Assembly (NCBI GenBank): GCA_964487255.1
Contig: CAZAQV010000001.1
Location: forward strand, 1 to 64,000
Length of the DNA: 64,000 nt
From: CAZAQV01 sp964487255
GTDB taxonomy: Bacteria; Myxococcota_A; Polyangia; Polyangiales; CAZAQV01
Direction of reading: 5' to 3'
Positions 16,849 through 25,455 of this stretch are shown here, one piece after another; position 1 is the first letter of the stretch, and each line of letters starts with the position of its first letter. The notes under the pieces were generated by a model. The model was given only the letters and a program-made list of their open reading frames with translations. It searched no databases and was not told where the DNA came from. The position numbers were made by a program, and so were the translations under genes.

Positions 16849-17529
16849 GTGTCTCTTACCGTCGCGCCCTCCATTCTCTCAGCCGATTTTGCTCGGCTCT
16901 CCGAGGAAATCGAGGCCGTCGAAAAGGCGGGCGCCGATTGGATCCATATTGACGTCATGGATGGTCATTTCGTACCCAACCTCACGATCGGTCCCGTTGT
17001 CGTACAAGCGGTCCGGCCGTGCACGAGACTGCCCCTCGACGTCCACCTCATGATCGAGTCACCCGAGCGCTATATCGACGCTTTCGCAGACGCAGGGGCC
17101 GACGGCCTCACCGTCCACGTCGAGGCCTGCCCTCATCTTCACCGCGTGATCCAACAAATTCGGGGTCGTGGCCTCAAGGCAGGGGTCTCGCTCAACCCCC
17201 ACACACCCGCGACATCCATCGAGCATGTGCTGGACGACCTGGACCTCGTTCTAGTGATGGCAGTGAACCCGGGCTTCGGAGGCCAGTCGTTCATTTCGGG
17301 CGTTTTGCCCAAAATTCGAGATATTCGCGAGCGGATCGCTCGCTCTGGGCGCGCCATCGCGCTCGAGGTCGACGGTGGCCTCAATCCACAGACGGTCGGT
17401 GCAGTGGTCGCGGCGGGAGCAGACACCCTGGTCGCAGGGAGTGCTATTTTCGGCGCAAACGACTATGGTCGGGCCATCGTGGACCTGAGAGAAGCAGCGA
17501 AACTCAAAGGAGACCAACATGGCAGCTGA
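16849..17529 (+). CDS. rpe: Ribulose-phosphate 3-epimerase
   Basis: Rpe interconverts ribulose 5-phosphate and xylulose 5-phosphate in the pentose phosphate pathway. The 226-aa TIM-barrel protein shows VAPSILSADFARL at the N-terminus, HIDVMDGHFVPN, the MAVNPGFGGQSF loop and the VDGGLNPQT phosphate-binding region, all family signatures. The start is GTG at 16849. Its last 11 nt overlap the start of the FHA-sigma54 activator gene, so the two are translationally coupled. That pairing has no obvious metabolic logic. Confidence 0.97.
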   Translation: MSLTVAPSILSADFARLSEEIEAVEKAGADWIHIDVMDGHFVPNLTIGPVVVQAVRPCTRLPLDVHLMIESPERYIDAFADAGADGLTVHVEACPHLHRVIQQIRGRGLKAGVSLNPHTPATSIEHVLDDLDLVLVMAVNPGFGGQSFISGVLPKIRDIRERIARSGRAIALEVDGGLNPQTVGAVVAAGADTLVAGSAIFGANDYGRAIVDLREAAKLKGDQHGS

Positions 17530-18904
17530 GGACGACACCTCACAGAAAACCATCTTCGTCGATCGGAAATCGAACAAACGTAAGCTCAAACGAGCGAAAC
17601 TTACGGTCGTCGAAGGAGATGATCAGGGCCAGTCGTTTACGATCGAAAAAGACCAGATCACCGTCGGACGCAGCATGATATGCGACCTCTCGCTGGCCGA
17701 TCGCGCAGTGAGCGGCACCCACTTTGAGATCGTTGCAAAAGAAAACGGGTTTTTGGTCCGAGACCTGGGCAGCACCAATGGCACTTTTTTGGGTAATATC
17801 CGTATCAATGAAGCCTGGGTCACGCCTGGGATACAAATCCGCGCGGGCCAGACCGAGATGCGCTTCGAGCCCAGCAAGGGAATGGTGGAATTCGATCTCT
17901 CTGAGGACGACCACTTCCACGAACTACTGGGCAAGAGCGCGAAGATGCGAGAAATTTTCGCCACGCTCAAAAAGATCGCGTCCTCTGACCTGACTGCACT
18001 CGTTCGCGGCGACACGGGTACGGGTAAAGAGTTGGTCGCGCGCGCGATCCACCGCGCATCAGCCCGCTCCGAGGCCCCCTTTGTGGTCCAGGACTGCGGC
18101 GCGATTCCCAAAGATCTGATCGAAAGCACCCTGTTCGGGCACGAACGCGGCGCCTTCACGGGGGCGACCGACCGCTTCAAAGGCTCGTTCGAGCAGGCTC
18201 ATGGCGGCACGATTTTTCTCGACGAAATCGGTGAGCTCGATATTAGCCTGCAGCCAAAGCTGCTCCGCGTCCTAGAAAACCGCGAGATCAAGCGCGTCGG
18301 CGGCGACAAGACCATCCCCGTCAATGTCCGCGTGATCGCAGCGACCAACCGCGACCTTCGCACCATGGTCAACGAGGGCACGTTCCGCGAGGACCTATTT
18401 TATCGCTTGGGGGTCGTTCAGGTTGAAATGCCGGCCTTGCGCGAGCGGCCCGAAGACATCCCGATGCTGGTGGAGCGCTTCTTGGACGACCTGGCGGCGC
18501 GACGCTACCCCGGTGAGGGACGCAAGTTCACAGTCGCGCCCGACGCGATGAGCCGGCTCCAAAACTACAGTTGGCCAGGTAATGTTCGCGAGCTCAAAAA
18601 CACCATTGAGCGCGCGGCCTCTTTGGCGGACAGCACTGAACTCGACGTGCGCGACCTGATGCCAACCTCGCAAAAAACACCCGCCGACGTCCTTCCGGGT
18701 GGCACCTCTGCCGAGCAGTTCGTCGAAAACGACGTGCCCTTCAAAGACGCCAAGCAGCGTGTGCTCGACAATTTCGAGGCCGCTTACCTCAAGGTCTTGC
18801 TCGACAAACACAATGGCAACGTCACGCGAAGCGCTCAGGCCGCGGGCCTTACCCGCTACCATCTGCGGGAATTAGCGAAACGCTACGGCCTCCGCGGCGA
18901 CTAA
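17519..18904 (+). CDS. FHA-domain sigma-54-dependent activator
   Basis: This 461-aa enhancer-binding protein acts on sigma-54 RNA polymerase. An N-terminal FHA domain (~25-115; GRS at 50-52, SGTH at 65-68, STNGTF at 85-90) should bind phosphothreonine, so a Ser/Thr kinase is the likely input. The AAA+ domain has Walker A GDTGTGKE (164-171) and an intact GAFTGA loop (211-216). A Fis-type helix-turn-helix closes the protein (~428-458). FHA-sigma54 fusions are typical of Myxococcota. It overlaps rpe, and a kinase gene begins 230 nt downstream, a plausible but unproven partner. Confidence 0.95.
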   Translation: MAAEDDTSQKTIFVDRKSNKRKLKRAKLTVVEGDDQGQSFTIEKDQITVGRSMICDLSLADRAVSGTHFEIVAKENGFLVRDLGSTNGTFLGNIRINEAWVTPGIQIRAGQTEMRFEPSKGMVEFDLSEDDHFHELLGKSAKMREIFATLKKIASSDLTALVRGDTGTGKELVARAIHRASARSEAPFVVQDCGAIPKDLIESTLFGHERGAFTGATDRFKGSFEQAHGGTIFLDEIGELDISLQPKLLRVLENREIKRVGGDKTIPVNVRVIAATNRDLRTMVNEGTFREDLFYRLGVVQVEMPALRERPEDIPMLVERFLDDLAARRYPGEGRKFTVAPDAMSRLQNYSWPGNVRELKNTIERAASLADSTELDVRDLMPTSQKTPADVLPGGTSAEQFVENDVPFKDAKQRVLDNFEAAYLKVLLDKHNGNVTRSAQAAGLTRYHLRELAKRYGLRGD

Positions 18905-19135
18905 AACGACGTCGCCTTCGAAACGATATGCTGCACGTGACTTCGTCAACGACTGCGGTGCCTGCGCACGTACTAAAACGTACGCTTACGCGGGCTCCTT
19001 GTCATCTCCTTGCCTCGCTTGCATCTCCTTCCGAATCCAACGTCGTTTCTTGCTCCAAGATCAAAGCTCGTGCGGCAAGGGAAGATAATGCAAGGCCCAA
19101 CGACTCATTGTCTGTGATACAAATTGGTGGCTCAG
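18905..19135. other. Intergenic region before the PEGA kinase gene
   Basis: About 230 nt without a credible gene. No terminator with a T tract is evident after the activator gene, and I see no strong sigma-70 match. It probably holds the promoter of the kinase-LysM operon. Confidence 0.4.
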
Positions 19136-20440
19136 ATGATTAAACGGCTAGGAAACTGTCGGATCGAGGAGGAGATTGGCATCGGTGGGATGGCTCTCGT
19201 CTACAAAGCGATCCAAGAGCCGCTTGAGCGCCCCGTCGCCATCAAGATGCTCAAGCCCTCGGTCGCCGTCGACAGTCAGTTCGCTGAACGCTTCGAGCGC
19301 GAAGCGCGCTTCATGGCCAACTTGCAGCACGAGAACATCCTCAACGTGCACGACTTCGTCTCCGACGGACAGCGCATGTACATGGTCATGGAGTACGTAC
19401 GGGGCATCGACCTCTACGACCTGCTCGAAAAACAACCTGTGCTGCCCCCCGATATTGCGGCCATCATTGCACTCAAAGTTGGACGTGCGCTCGACTACGC
19501 ACACTTCCGCGGAATCATTCACCGCGACATCAAACCCGCCAACATCATGATCTCCGAAAAAGGCGAGGTAAAGCTCATGGATTTCGGTATCGCACGCGAC
19601 GACACGCTTCGCGATCTTACCGAGACAGGGACGGGGCTCGGCACGCCAAGCTACATGAGTCCCGAACAGATTCTCGGCGACCGACTCGACTTCCGGAGCG
19701 ACCTGTTTTCCGCGGGTATCGTGCTCTATCAGATGCTCACCGGCCGCAAACCCTTTCTCGAAGACGACGCCAAGACGGTCATGCAAAAGATCCGTCTCGA
19801 CCGATACACGTCGCCGCGCAAAATCATCGCCGACACCCCTCGTGCACTTGAGCGTGTGCTGGGCCGTTGCATGGAGAAACTTCCGGCCAACCGCTATCCG
19901 ACAACGCAGGCCTTTATTGACGACCTTTCCGAGTTTCTCCACAACCGCGTTCCCAACAATCACAGCGCTCACCTTGTCGGGTTTCTCAACCAGATCGGCG
20001 AAGTCTCGGATTCACGCGCCAAAGAGATCCTCGCGGCGGGTGGGCCGAAGACAATCCGTCGCGATCTGGGCGATCGCTCACTGGTACGACAGACCATCCT
20101 GACGCAAGTGTTCTTACTTATTCTAGCGGTTGCAGGCGGCGTGATGATTCAAACGACGACTGGGAAATTCTCTGCACAGGCTTCGGAGTTCGGCGGCGGA
20201 TCCGAACGCTTCTCCTATGAGCATGCTGGCACATTGTCGGTCGTGGCAGAACCTTGGGCCGATGTATTTTTGGATGGAGACAAGATCGGAACCACCCCCA
20301 TGGGACACCCGATTCACGTCAGCCCGGGAACGCACTTCTTACGCTTCTCAAACCCTTTTTTTAAAGCTGCAGATCGCGAGGTGACCATCACATCGGGTGA
20401 GCACACGACGGTCAGCGTGACGTTGGAGCCTGGCAAATGA
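19136..20440 (+). CDS. Transmembrane Ser/Thr kinase with PEGA ectodomain
   Basis: This Hanks-type kinase of 434 aa starts at the ATG at 19136, preceded by GGTGG; a TTG at 19124 would add four residues. The kinase domain (~5-265) contains VAIKML, HRDIKPANIM and DFGIAR. A linker leads to one membrane span (TILTQVFLLILAVAGGVMI, ~324-342). The outer part ends in a single PEGA module (~360-430: VVAEPWADVFLDGDKIGTTP). The stop overlaps the start of the LysM/TPR gene by 4 nt (ATGA), so the two are made together. Sensing of cell-wall state is inferred from the PEGA and LysM pairing. Confidence 0.93.
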   Translation: MIKRLGNCRIEEEIGIGGMALVYKAIQEPLERPVAIKMLKPSVAVDSQFAERFEREARFMANLQHENILNVHDFVSDGQRMYMVMEYVRGIDLYDLLEKQPVLPPDIAAIIALKVGRALDYAHFRGIIHRDIKPANIMISEKGEVKLMDFGIARDDTLRDLTETGTGLGTPSYMSPEQILGDRLDFRSDLFSAGIVLYQMLTGRKPFLEDDAKTVMQKIRLDRYTSPRKIIADTPRALERVLGRCMEKLPANRYPTTQAFIDDLSEFLHNRVPNNHSAHLVGFLNQIGEVSDSRAKEILAAGGPKTIRRDLGDRSLVRQTILTQVFLLILAVAGGVMIQTTTGKFSAQASEFGGGSERFSYEHAGTLSVVAEPWADVFLDGDKIGTTPMGHPIHVSPGTHFLRFSNPFFKAADREVTITSGEHTTVSVTLEPGK

Positions 20441-21420
20441 CGTTCCTGCTCCGGGTTGTGCTCGCATTGCTTTTCACTACCTTGGCCTCGGCAAGTGTGC
20501 GCGCCCAGCACGCATCGTTCACCCACACCGTTCGCGATGGCGAGACGCTCGCCTCAATCGCAGAGCGCTATTACGGCAACCCGAAGTACGAAAGCTTGCT
20601 CGTTGCTGAAAACGGCCTCGATGTCAAAGGCGGCTCTGTTGTGGTGACCGGAATGAGACTCACCATCCCCTGGGCCACTTACTATGTCGTCGAAGCAGAG
20701 GACACGTGGAGAAGCATTGCCTCTCAAATGTACGGCAATCCCGATCGCTCTTTTGTACTTACGGAAGCCAACAGTAGTGCCAAAGCGGAAGAAGGCAGTC
20801 AGATTCTCATCCCACACCCACTTCGCCACGTCGCGAGCCAGGGCCAAACTCTCAATGACGTCGTGAAGCTCTACTTCGACAAACCTGGCAGGGCGTATCG
20901 GGCGGTGCGCCGCTTCAATGATCTGAAGTCGCCGAAATTGACCCAGGGCCAAATTGTCCTTGTCCCCATGACCGATCTGCAGCTTTCGGAAGAAGGACGT
21001 ACGCTCGTGGAGCTTGCTCTCGGCACCCAGATTGCGACGGGAGAGATGCGGCGGGCGCAAGACAGCATCAACGTCGCCCTGCCTGAGATCGCAGACCTAA
21101 TTCGCGGGGGTAAGTACCTCAAGGCGTTGGCGCGGGCCAGCTTTTTGCTCGGGGGCGGGCACGCCACAACAGGTCAGCAAGTACGGCTCTGGCATCAAGT
21201 GGCCGTCAGCAAGATCGCGCTCTCCGACCGAGAAGGCGCTGTGGGAGCTTTCGATAAATTGCTTTCCATCGACCCAAACTTTGAATTGCCCGAGGTCGTC
21301 ACCCCACCCAAAGTGCTCGATGCATTCGAAGACGCGCGAAAGATCGTCGCAAAACGCACTGCGCAAGCCGAGGCGGCAGCCGCCAAAACCGCTCAGGCCG
21401 ACGCGGGTACTCAGCCTTAG
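20437..21420 (+). CDS. Secreted triple-LysM protein with TPR-like C-terminus
   Basis: This exported protein of 327 aa has a signal peptide (1-23, ending VRA). Three LysM modules follow at ~29-77, ~82-127 and ~131-178; LysM binds N-acetylglucosamine in peptidoglycan. Residues ~195-305 form TPR-like helices. A segment FDKLLSIDPNFEL plus TPPKVLDAFEDAR (272-301) is closely matched in the partner of the other PEGA-like kinase (1646-2590). The tail is Ala/Lys-rich. It is translationally coupled to the upstream kinase (4-nt overlap). Its stop overlaps the convergent dapF stop. A wall-bound ligand or co-receptor for the kinase is a reasonable inference. Confidence 0.88.
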   Translation: MTFLLRVVLALLFTTLASASVRAQHASFTHTVRDGETLASIAERYYGNPKYESLLVAENGLDVKGGSVVVTGMRLTIPWATYYVVEAEDTWRSIASQMYGNPDRSFVLTEANSSAKAEEGSQILIPHPLRHVASQGQTLNDVVKLYFDKPGRAYRAVRRFNDLKSPKLTQGQIVLVPMTDLQLSEEGRTLVELALGTQIATGEMRRAQDSINVALPEIADLIRGGKYLKALARASFLLGGGHATTGQQVRLWHQVAVSKIALSDREGAVGAFDKLLSIDPNFELPEVVTPPKVLDAFEDARKIVAKRTAQAEAAAAKTAQADAGTQP

Positions 21421-22238
21421 AGTTCGAGCTCACCTGAAAACACGCGACGCGCAGGTCCGCGCATCCACATCGGTCTTCCTGTGCCACGCTCGGTGATGAA
21501 AAGCGAACCTCCGGGCAACAGCACCTCGACCTCCGACCCACTGTTGGCGCGTTCGGTGGCAACCGCTGCGGCAACAGCCGCGCATGCACCTGTCCCACAC
21601 GCTTGCGTCCAACCCGCACCACGTTCAAAAACATGCAAGACAAAGCTCGAGGCGCTTTGTTGCTCACAAAACCCCACGTTTGCCCCGTGCTTGAGACGCG
21701 CGTCACTCTGCATTTTGGGCGCGAACCCATACCGCCTCTCGTCCACAACATTGAAGGTGACAAGGTGAGGGTTGCCCATGGAGACGGCCGTGATCTGAAG
21801 CTCCAGATCGTCAATAAAGTAGGCCTGATCAATCCACCGCGAATCCGACTCTAAACCGATCGACTGCGGATCAAATGACGGTGCATTCATCTCAACACGC
21901 ACCGAGGCGTTCAGAGAGTCAAACGACTCGAACCACACGTGATGCGGCCCAGAGCCCGTATTCACAACCGCGTCGTCCCCCTTGAGCAAGCCCTTCGCGC
22001 GAAGGAAATGTGCTGCACAACGCAGACCATTACCACACATCTCGGGCACGGAACCGTCTGCATTGATGACACGCATGAATAAACCTGCATTGTTCTTTCC
22101 ACAAACTAAGACACCATCCGCGCCAACGCCGCGATGTCGATCGCAAAGCGCCATCGCTTTTTCTTTGGGCAAGTCGCCATCACCAACGACGACAAAGTCG
22201 TTGCCCAGCCCCTCATACTTTTCAAACGCAAACTTCAT
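21417..22238 (-). CDS. dapF: Diaminopimelate epimerase
   Basis: DapF converts LL- to meso-diaminopimelate, for lysine and peptidoglycan. The 273-aa protein has both catalytic cysteines in context: C68 in EMCGNGLRC and C214 in QACGTGACA. The start FAFEKYEGLGNDFVVV is typical. It overlaps the L,D-transpeptidase gene by 4 nt (ATGA) and so is translated with an enzyme that cross-links DAP residues. Its stop codon overlaps that of the convergent LysM gene. Confidence 0.97.
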   Translation of the reverse strand: MKFAFEKYEGLGNDFVVVGDGDLPKEKAMALCDRHRGVGADGVLVCGKNNAGLFMRVINADGSVPEMCGNGLRCAAHFLRAKGLLKGDDAVVNTGSGPHHVWFESFDSLNASVRVEMNAPSFDPQSIGLESDSRWIDQAYFIDDLELQITAVSMGNPHLVTFNVVDERRYGFAPKMQSDARLKHGANVGFCEQQSASSFVLHVFERGAGWTQACGTGACAAVAAAVATERANSGSEVEVLLPGGSLFITERGTGRPMWMRGPARRVFSGELEL

Positions 22239-23467
22239 CTCACGCGGACGAGGGTGCCGCGATCTTCAGGCGTGGGCAAGATGGCATACCAACCTGGGGG
22301 AAGACTCGGGCCGGTGAAACGAAAGAGCCATTGGGCATCGAGCGGGGCGAGGTTGACGCAACCGTGGCTCTTTTTGTAGCCGAAATTGTTGTGCCAGAAC
22401 GCTGCATGAAAGCCATTGGATCCCTCGAAATACTGGACCCAAGGCACCGCTTCGATCGAGTAATTAACAGAAATATCGCCACGCTCAAAGTCATCCATGT
22501 CCGAATCAACCAGCTTGACCCAGATACGAAAGGTCCCAGTCGGTGTCCGGTGAGTGGGCTTGTCCTTACCCGTTGAAACCAGCGTCACGTAAACAGGCGT
22601 CGCTCCTTCGTAAGCCACCATCGTCTGGCTGCTTGTATCGACGTCGACCCAACGCTGCTTGGCCGCGATGCGCTCGGGGGTCATCTCGACCGGAGGAATG
22701 CTGCGCGTGGGTTGTGCCACGTCGCGCGCTCGCACCCAGAGTCCGTCGCAGAGCTCGAGCCACCGCCGCTTCTCACCACTGATGCAGACACGGACGTGAC
22801 GATCAAGATCTCCCGCTTTTCTCCCCGCAGCGGCCTCGTGAACACTCGTCGACTTGATCGTAAAACCGACTTGGGAAAGGCGCACGCCCGGTTCGAGCGC
22901 GTAGCCGCGAAAGGTGCTCGGGTTGGCGCGGCTGATTTCACTGCGCTCGACCCAGAGCCCCTTGCGAGTCCGCACAAAGGGCACCCCACCTGAAACTTGC
23001 TCTCGACCCAACACCAGGCCGAAACCCTTGCCGAACGCCTCGACATATTCACCGGCGTAGGCGTCATGAGGGTGGGCGTACGCTCGCGTTCCGTCGACGC
23101 GAATGAAGCCATACTCGCGCGGAAGCAGACCACCCTTCGCGGAACTGAGATCTTCGCCCCAAGGAACCTCGCGGCTCTTCTGTACCGCGCTTTCACAAAT
23201 GTAGGCCTTGTCGCCCACGCGAAGCCACGCGGGTTCACACCCAGGACCGTAGAGACGCTCAAGCACCGGCAACCGAGTGCCCATCTTTACCGTACCCCGT
23301 CGTTTTGCGTCGCCATCGGGAGCTTGACGAATCACGGCTCCTTCAAGGTGCACCTCAGCCGAGCGTGCACTCGTCGGCCAAGGCACAACGCCCAGACCTG
23401 GCCTTTGCGCAGACGCGCTCGCCGACAAAGCCGCCGAACACAGCGTGACCAGGACCAATCGAAGCAT
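22235..23467 (-). CDS. L,D-transpeptidase (YkuD family) with long N-terminal region
   Basis: This exported protein of 410 aa has a signal peptide (1-20, ending ASA). The YkuD catalytic domain occupies ~275-405, with the nucleophile in SHGCVN (C370), and makes 3-3 DAP cross-links or anchors proteins to peptidoglycan. The N-terminal ~230 residues contain SH3-like wall-binding strands (GAVIRQAPDGDAKRRGTV). It overlaps dapF by 4 nt, linking DAP synthesis and use. The ATG at 23467 gives a clean signal peptide. Confidence 0.93.
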   Translation of the reverse strand: MLRLVLVTLCSAALSASASAQRPGLGVVPWPTSARSAEVHLEGAVIRQAPDGDAKRRGTVKMGTRLPVLERLYGPGCEPAWLRVGDKAYICESAVQKSREVPWGEDLSSAKGGLLPREYGFIRVDGTRAYAHPHDAYAGEYVEAFGKGFGLVLGREQVSGGVPFVRTRKGLWVERSEISRANPSTFRGYALEPGVRLSQVGFTIKSTSVHEAAAGRKAGDLDRHVRVCISGEKRRWLELCDGLWVRARDVAQPTRSIPPVEMTPERIAAKQRWVDVDTSSQTMVAYEGATPVYVTLVSTGKDKPTHRTPTGTFRIWVKLVDSDMDDFERGDISVNYSIEAVPWVQYFEGSNGFHAAFWHNNFGYKKSHGCVNLAPLDAQWLFRFTGPSLPPGWYAILPTPEDRGTLVRVR

Positions 23468-23510
23468 CCGTTAAGTATGGTGGGCGTGCCCTAACTTGAA
23501 AAGGTTTCCG

Positions 23511-23545
23511 CAGTCTCAATGGGAGCCGGGGCCGCAATGAGACTG
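23511..23545 (-). repeat. 35-nt stop-codon hairpin, family 2 copy a
   Basis: On the minus strand it begins CAGTCTCA, has the loop GGCCCCGGCTCCC and closes with TGAGACTG. It abuts the TGA stop of the RluA-type gene directly. Two further copies of identical length lie at 31553-31587 and 49807-49841, again just downstream of a stop codon in the same relative orientation. There is no T tract, so a simple terminator is not the best fit. Confidence 0.8.
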
Positions 23546-24436
23546 TCAGGCCTGAAGAAAGCTCAGGACATCAGCTGGAAGCGGAACGTGCACATCGACG
23601 GACTCTGAGTGGAATTCGAACTTGAGGCGCGCGGCGTGGAGGAGGTGGCGACCCAGGGTGCAAGGAGGTCCACCGTACAGCACGTCACCCACAAGTGGGT
23701 GGCCGATCCACGAGAGATGTACGCGTACTTGGTGCCGCGTCGCCCGATCCGCGCGCACGTGCACCTCAGAAAAGGCGCCGCGCTTCACAACACGGAGCAC
23801 CTCCGTCACGCACGGTTTGCCCTGCGTGTCATCGAGCCGGACTGCCGCACGCCGCTTGTCCGTGCGGTGATTGCCGATCGGCGCATCGATGACGTGCCGA
23901 CGTGGCGTACCGGCGCAAATCGCGACGTACTCTTTGTAGATCTCGCCTGCTTCGAGAGCACCACTCAGCGCTTCGAATGCTCCTTGGTTCCTGGCAACCA
24001 GCAGCGCACCCGAAGTGTCCACGTCGATGCGGTGCACGAGACCGGACTCAAGGGGTCCATAGCCGACTCCAGCGACCTCCGGATAGTGAGCCAAAAGCGC
24101 GTTAATCAGAGTGTCCATCTCTTGGGCGCGCAGCGGATGACAAGGCATTCCTGCCGGCTTGTTGACGACCAACCAATGCTCTGCCTCCCGTGCGACGCTG
24201 AACTCGAGCTTTGGGTTCGGCCGCGGCCGGTCGACGAGCCCGCTCACCTCAAGCTCTTCGCCCACCTTGACGGAGACGTCTTTCTTCAGCACTCGACCGT
24301 CCAGACGCACGCGTCCCCGCGCGATGAGTTCCTTCGCGCCCTTTCGTCCTACAGCCGGAAGCTCAGCGGCGAGAACCGCCGCCGCGCGGCGACCATCGTG
24401 GAGCTCAGTTACGCGAACGCTTACCTGATCGCTCAT
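23546..24436 (-). CDS. RluA-family pseudouridine synthase
   Basis: This enzyme converts uridines in rRNA or tRNA to pseudouridine. The protein of 296 aa (from the ATG at 24436) has an N-terminal S4 RNA-binding domain (~20-70) and the catalytic core with HRIDVDTSG, where the aspartate is the nucleophile. Later comes the family block RATRHQVRVHLSWIGHPLVGD. A GTG at 24469 would add 11 residues. Which uridine is modified cannot be told from sequence. The family 2 hairpin follows directly after the stop. Confidence 0.92.
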   Translation of the reverse strand: MSDQVSVRVTELHDGRRAAAVLAAELPAVGRKGAKELIARGRVRLDGRVLKKDVSVKVGEELEVSGLVDRPRPNPKLEFSVAREAEHWLVVNKPAGMPCHPLRAQEMDTLINALLAHYPEVAGVGYGPLESGLVHRIDVDTSGALLVARNQGAFEALSGALEAGEIYKEYVAICAGTPRRHVIDAPIGNHRTDKRRAAVRLDDTQGKPCVTEVLRVVKRGAFSEVHVRADRATRHQVRVHLSWIGHPLVGDVLYGGPPCTLGRHLLHAARLKFEFHSESVDVHVPLPADVLSFLQA

Positions 24437-24531
24437 CGATTTAGCGTGCGCTGCAAGGCGTTTCGACACAAGCGCAAAGGCTCCGAATGCGGGATTGATT
24501 CCTGGCCGCGGCTGAGCAAAGCTCAGTTCCC

Positions 24532-25434
24532 ATGCCTGTGGTCAAACGCGATTACTACGAAGTGCTCGGTGTCGCTCGCTCGGCCTCCGGCGAGGAGATC
24601 AAGAAAGCGTACCGTCGGATTGCGATCGAGCTTCATCCGGACCGCAACCCCGACGACGTAACCGCAGAAGACCGATTCAAAGAAGCAAGCGAGGCTTTTT
24701 CGGTGCTGAGCAACGACGAGAAGCGTTCACGCTACGACCGTTCGGGACATCGCGCGTTTTCGAGTTCGGATGGTCCCGATCCGGTCGACTTTGGGGCGGT
24801 TGCAGAGGTGCTTGAAGGCGTCTGGGGCAAGGTGTTTGGTGCAAAGAAACCCAGGCGCGGTCGCGACATTCGCTACAACCTCTCCCTTCGCTTCGAAGAA
24901 GCCGCGCTCGGCGTAAGCAAAGAGATCACCATCGATCGACCTACACGGACGGGCATCTTGTCCGAGCGCATGACCGTTAAGGTACCTGCAGGCGTCAAAG
25001 ACGGCGCGGTGCGCACCGTACGCGGCGCGGGCGAGGAGACCGAAGGCGGCGTCGGCGACCTCCACGTTTACATCAAAGTGCTCGAAGATGAATTCTTCGA
25101 ACGCGTGGGTGCAGACGTTCGCTGCAGAGTCCCGATCTCGTTTGCGCAAGCCACGCTCGGTGACGATATCGAAATCCCGACGCTCGAGGGCAAGGTCAAG
25201 ATGAGCATCCCCGCCGGCACCGAATCGGGCGCGGTGCTACGCCTTCGCGGGCGAGGCATTTCGATGCTGGCGGGCGCGGGCAAAGGGGACCAGCTGGTCG
25301 AGGTCTACATCGAGGTGCCCAAAGAACTCACGGGCGCGCAGCGTGAAGCGGTCGAGGCTCTTGGACGCGCCTTTGGCGACGACACACCGGAGCGCAGAGG
25401 TTTTCTCGAGCGCCTCCGCTCTGCGTTCGACTGA
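24532..25434 (+). CDS. J-domain protein without zinc finger (CbpA-like)
   Basis: This Hsp40 co-chaperone of 300 aa has a J domain at ~6-72 with HPD at 35-37, so it should stimulate DnaK ATPase activity. The two C-terminal substrate-binding beta domains follow (RGRDIRYNLSLRFEEAALGV; GDLHVYIKVLEDEFFERVGAD). The four CxxCxGxG zinc repeats of classical DnaJ are absent, which makes it a class B, CbpA-like protein. The gene is remote from dnaK and lies 21 nt before the FliI-type ATPase gene on the same strand. Confidence 0.93.
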   Translation: MPVVKRDYYEVLGVARSASGEEIKKAYRRIAIELHPDRNPDDVTAEDRFKEASEAFSVLSNDEKRSRYDRSGHRAFSSSDGPDPVDFGAVAEVLEGVWGKVFGAKKPRRGRDIRYNLSLRFEEAALGVSKEITIDRPTRTGILSERMTVKVPAGVKDGAVRTVRGAGEETEGGVGDLHVYIKVLEDEFFERVGADVRCRVPISFAQATLGDDIEIPTLEGKVKMSIPAGTESGAVLRLRGRGISMLAGAGKGDQLVEVYIEVPKELTGAQREAVEALGRAFGDDTPERRGFLERLRSAFD

Positions 25435-25455
25435 GGGCTTTCGACGAGGCATCCG

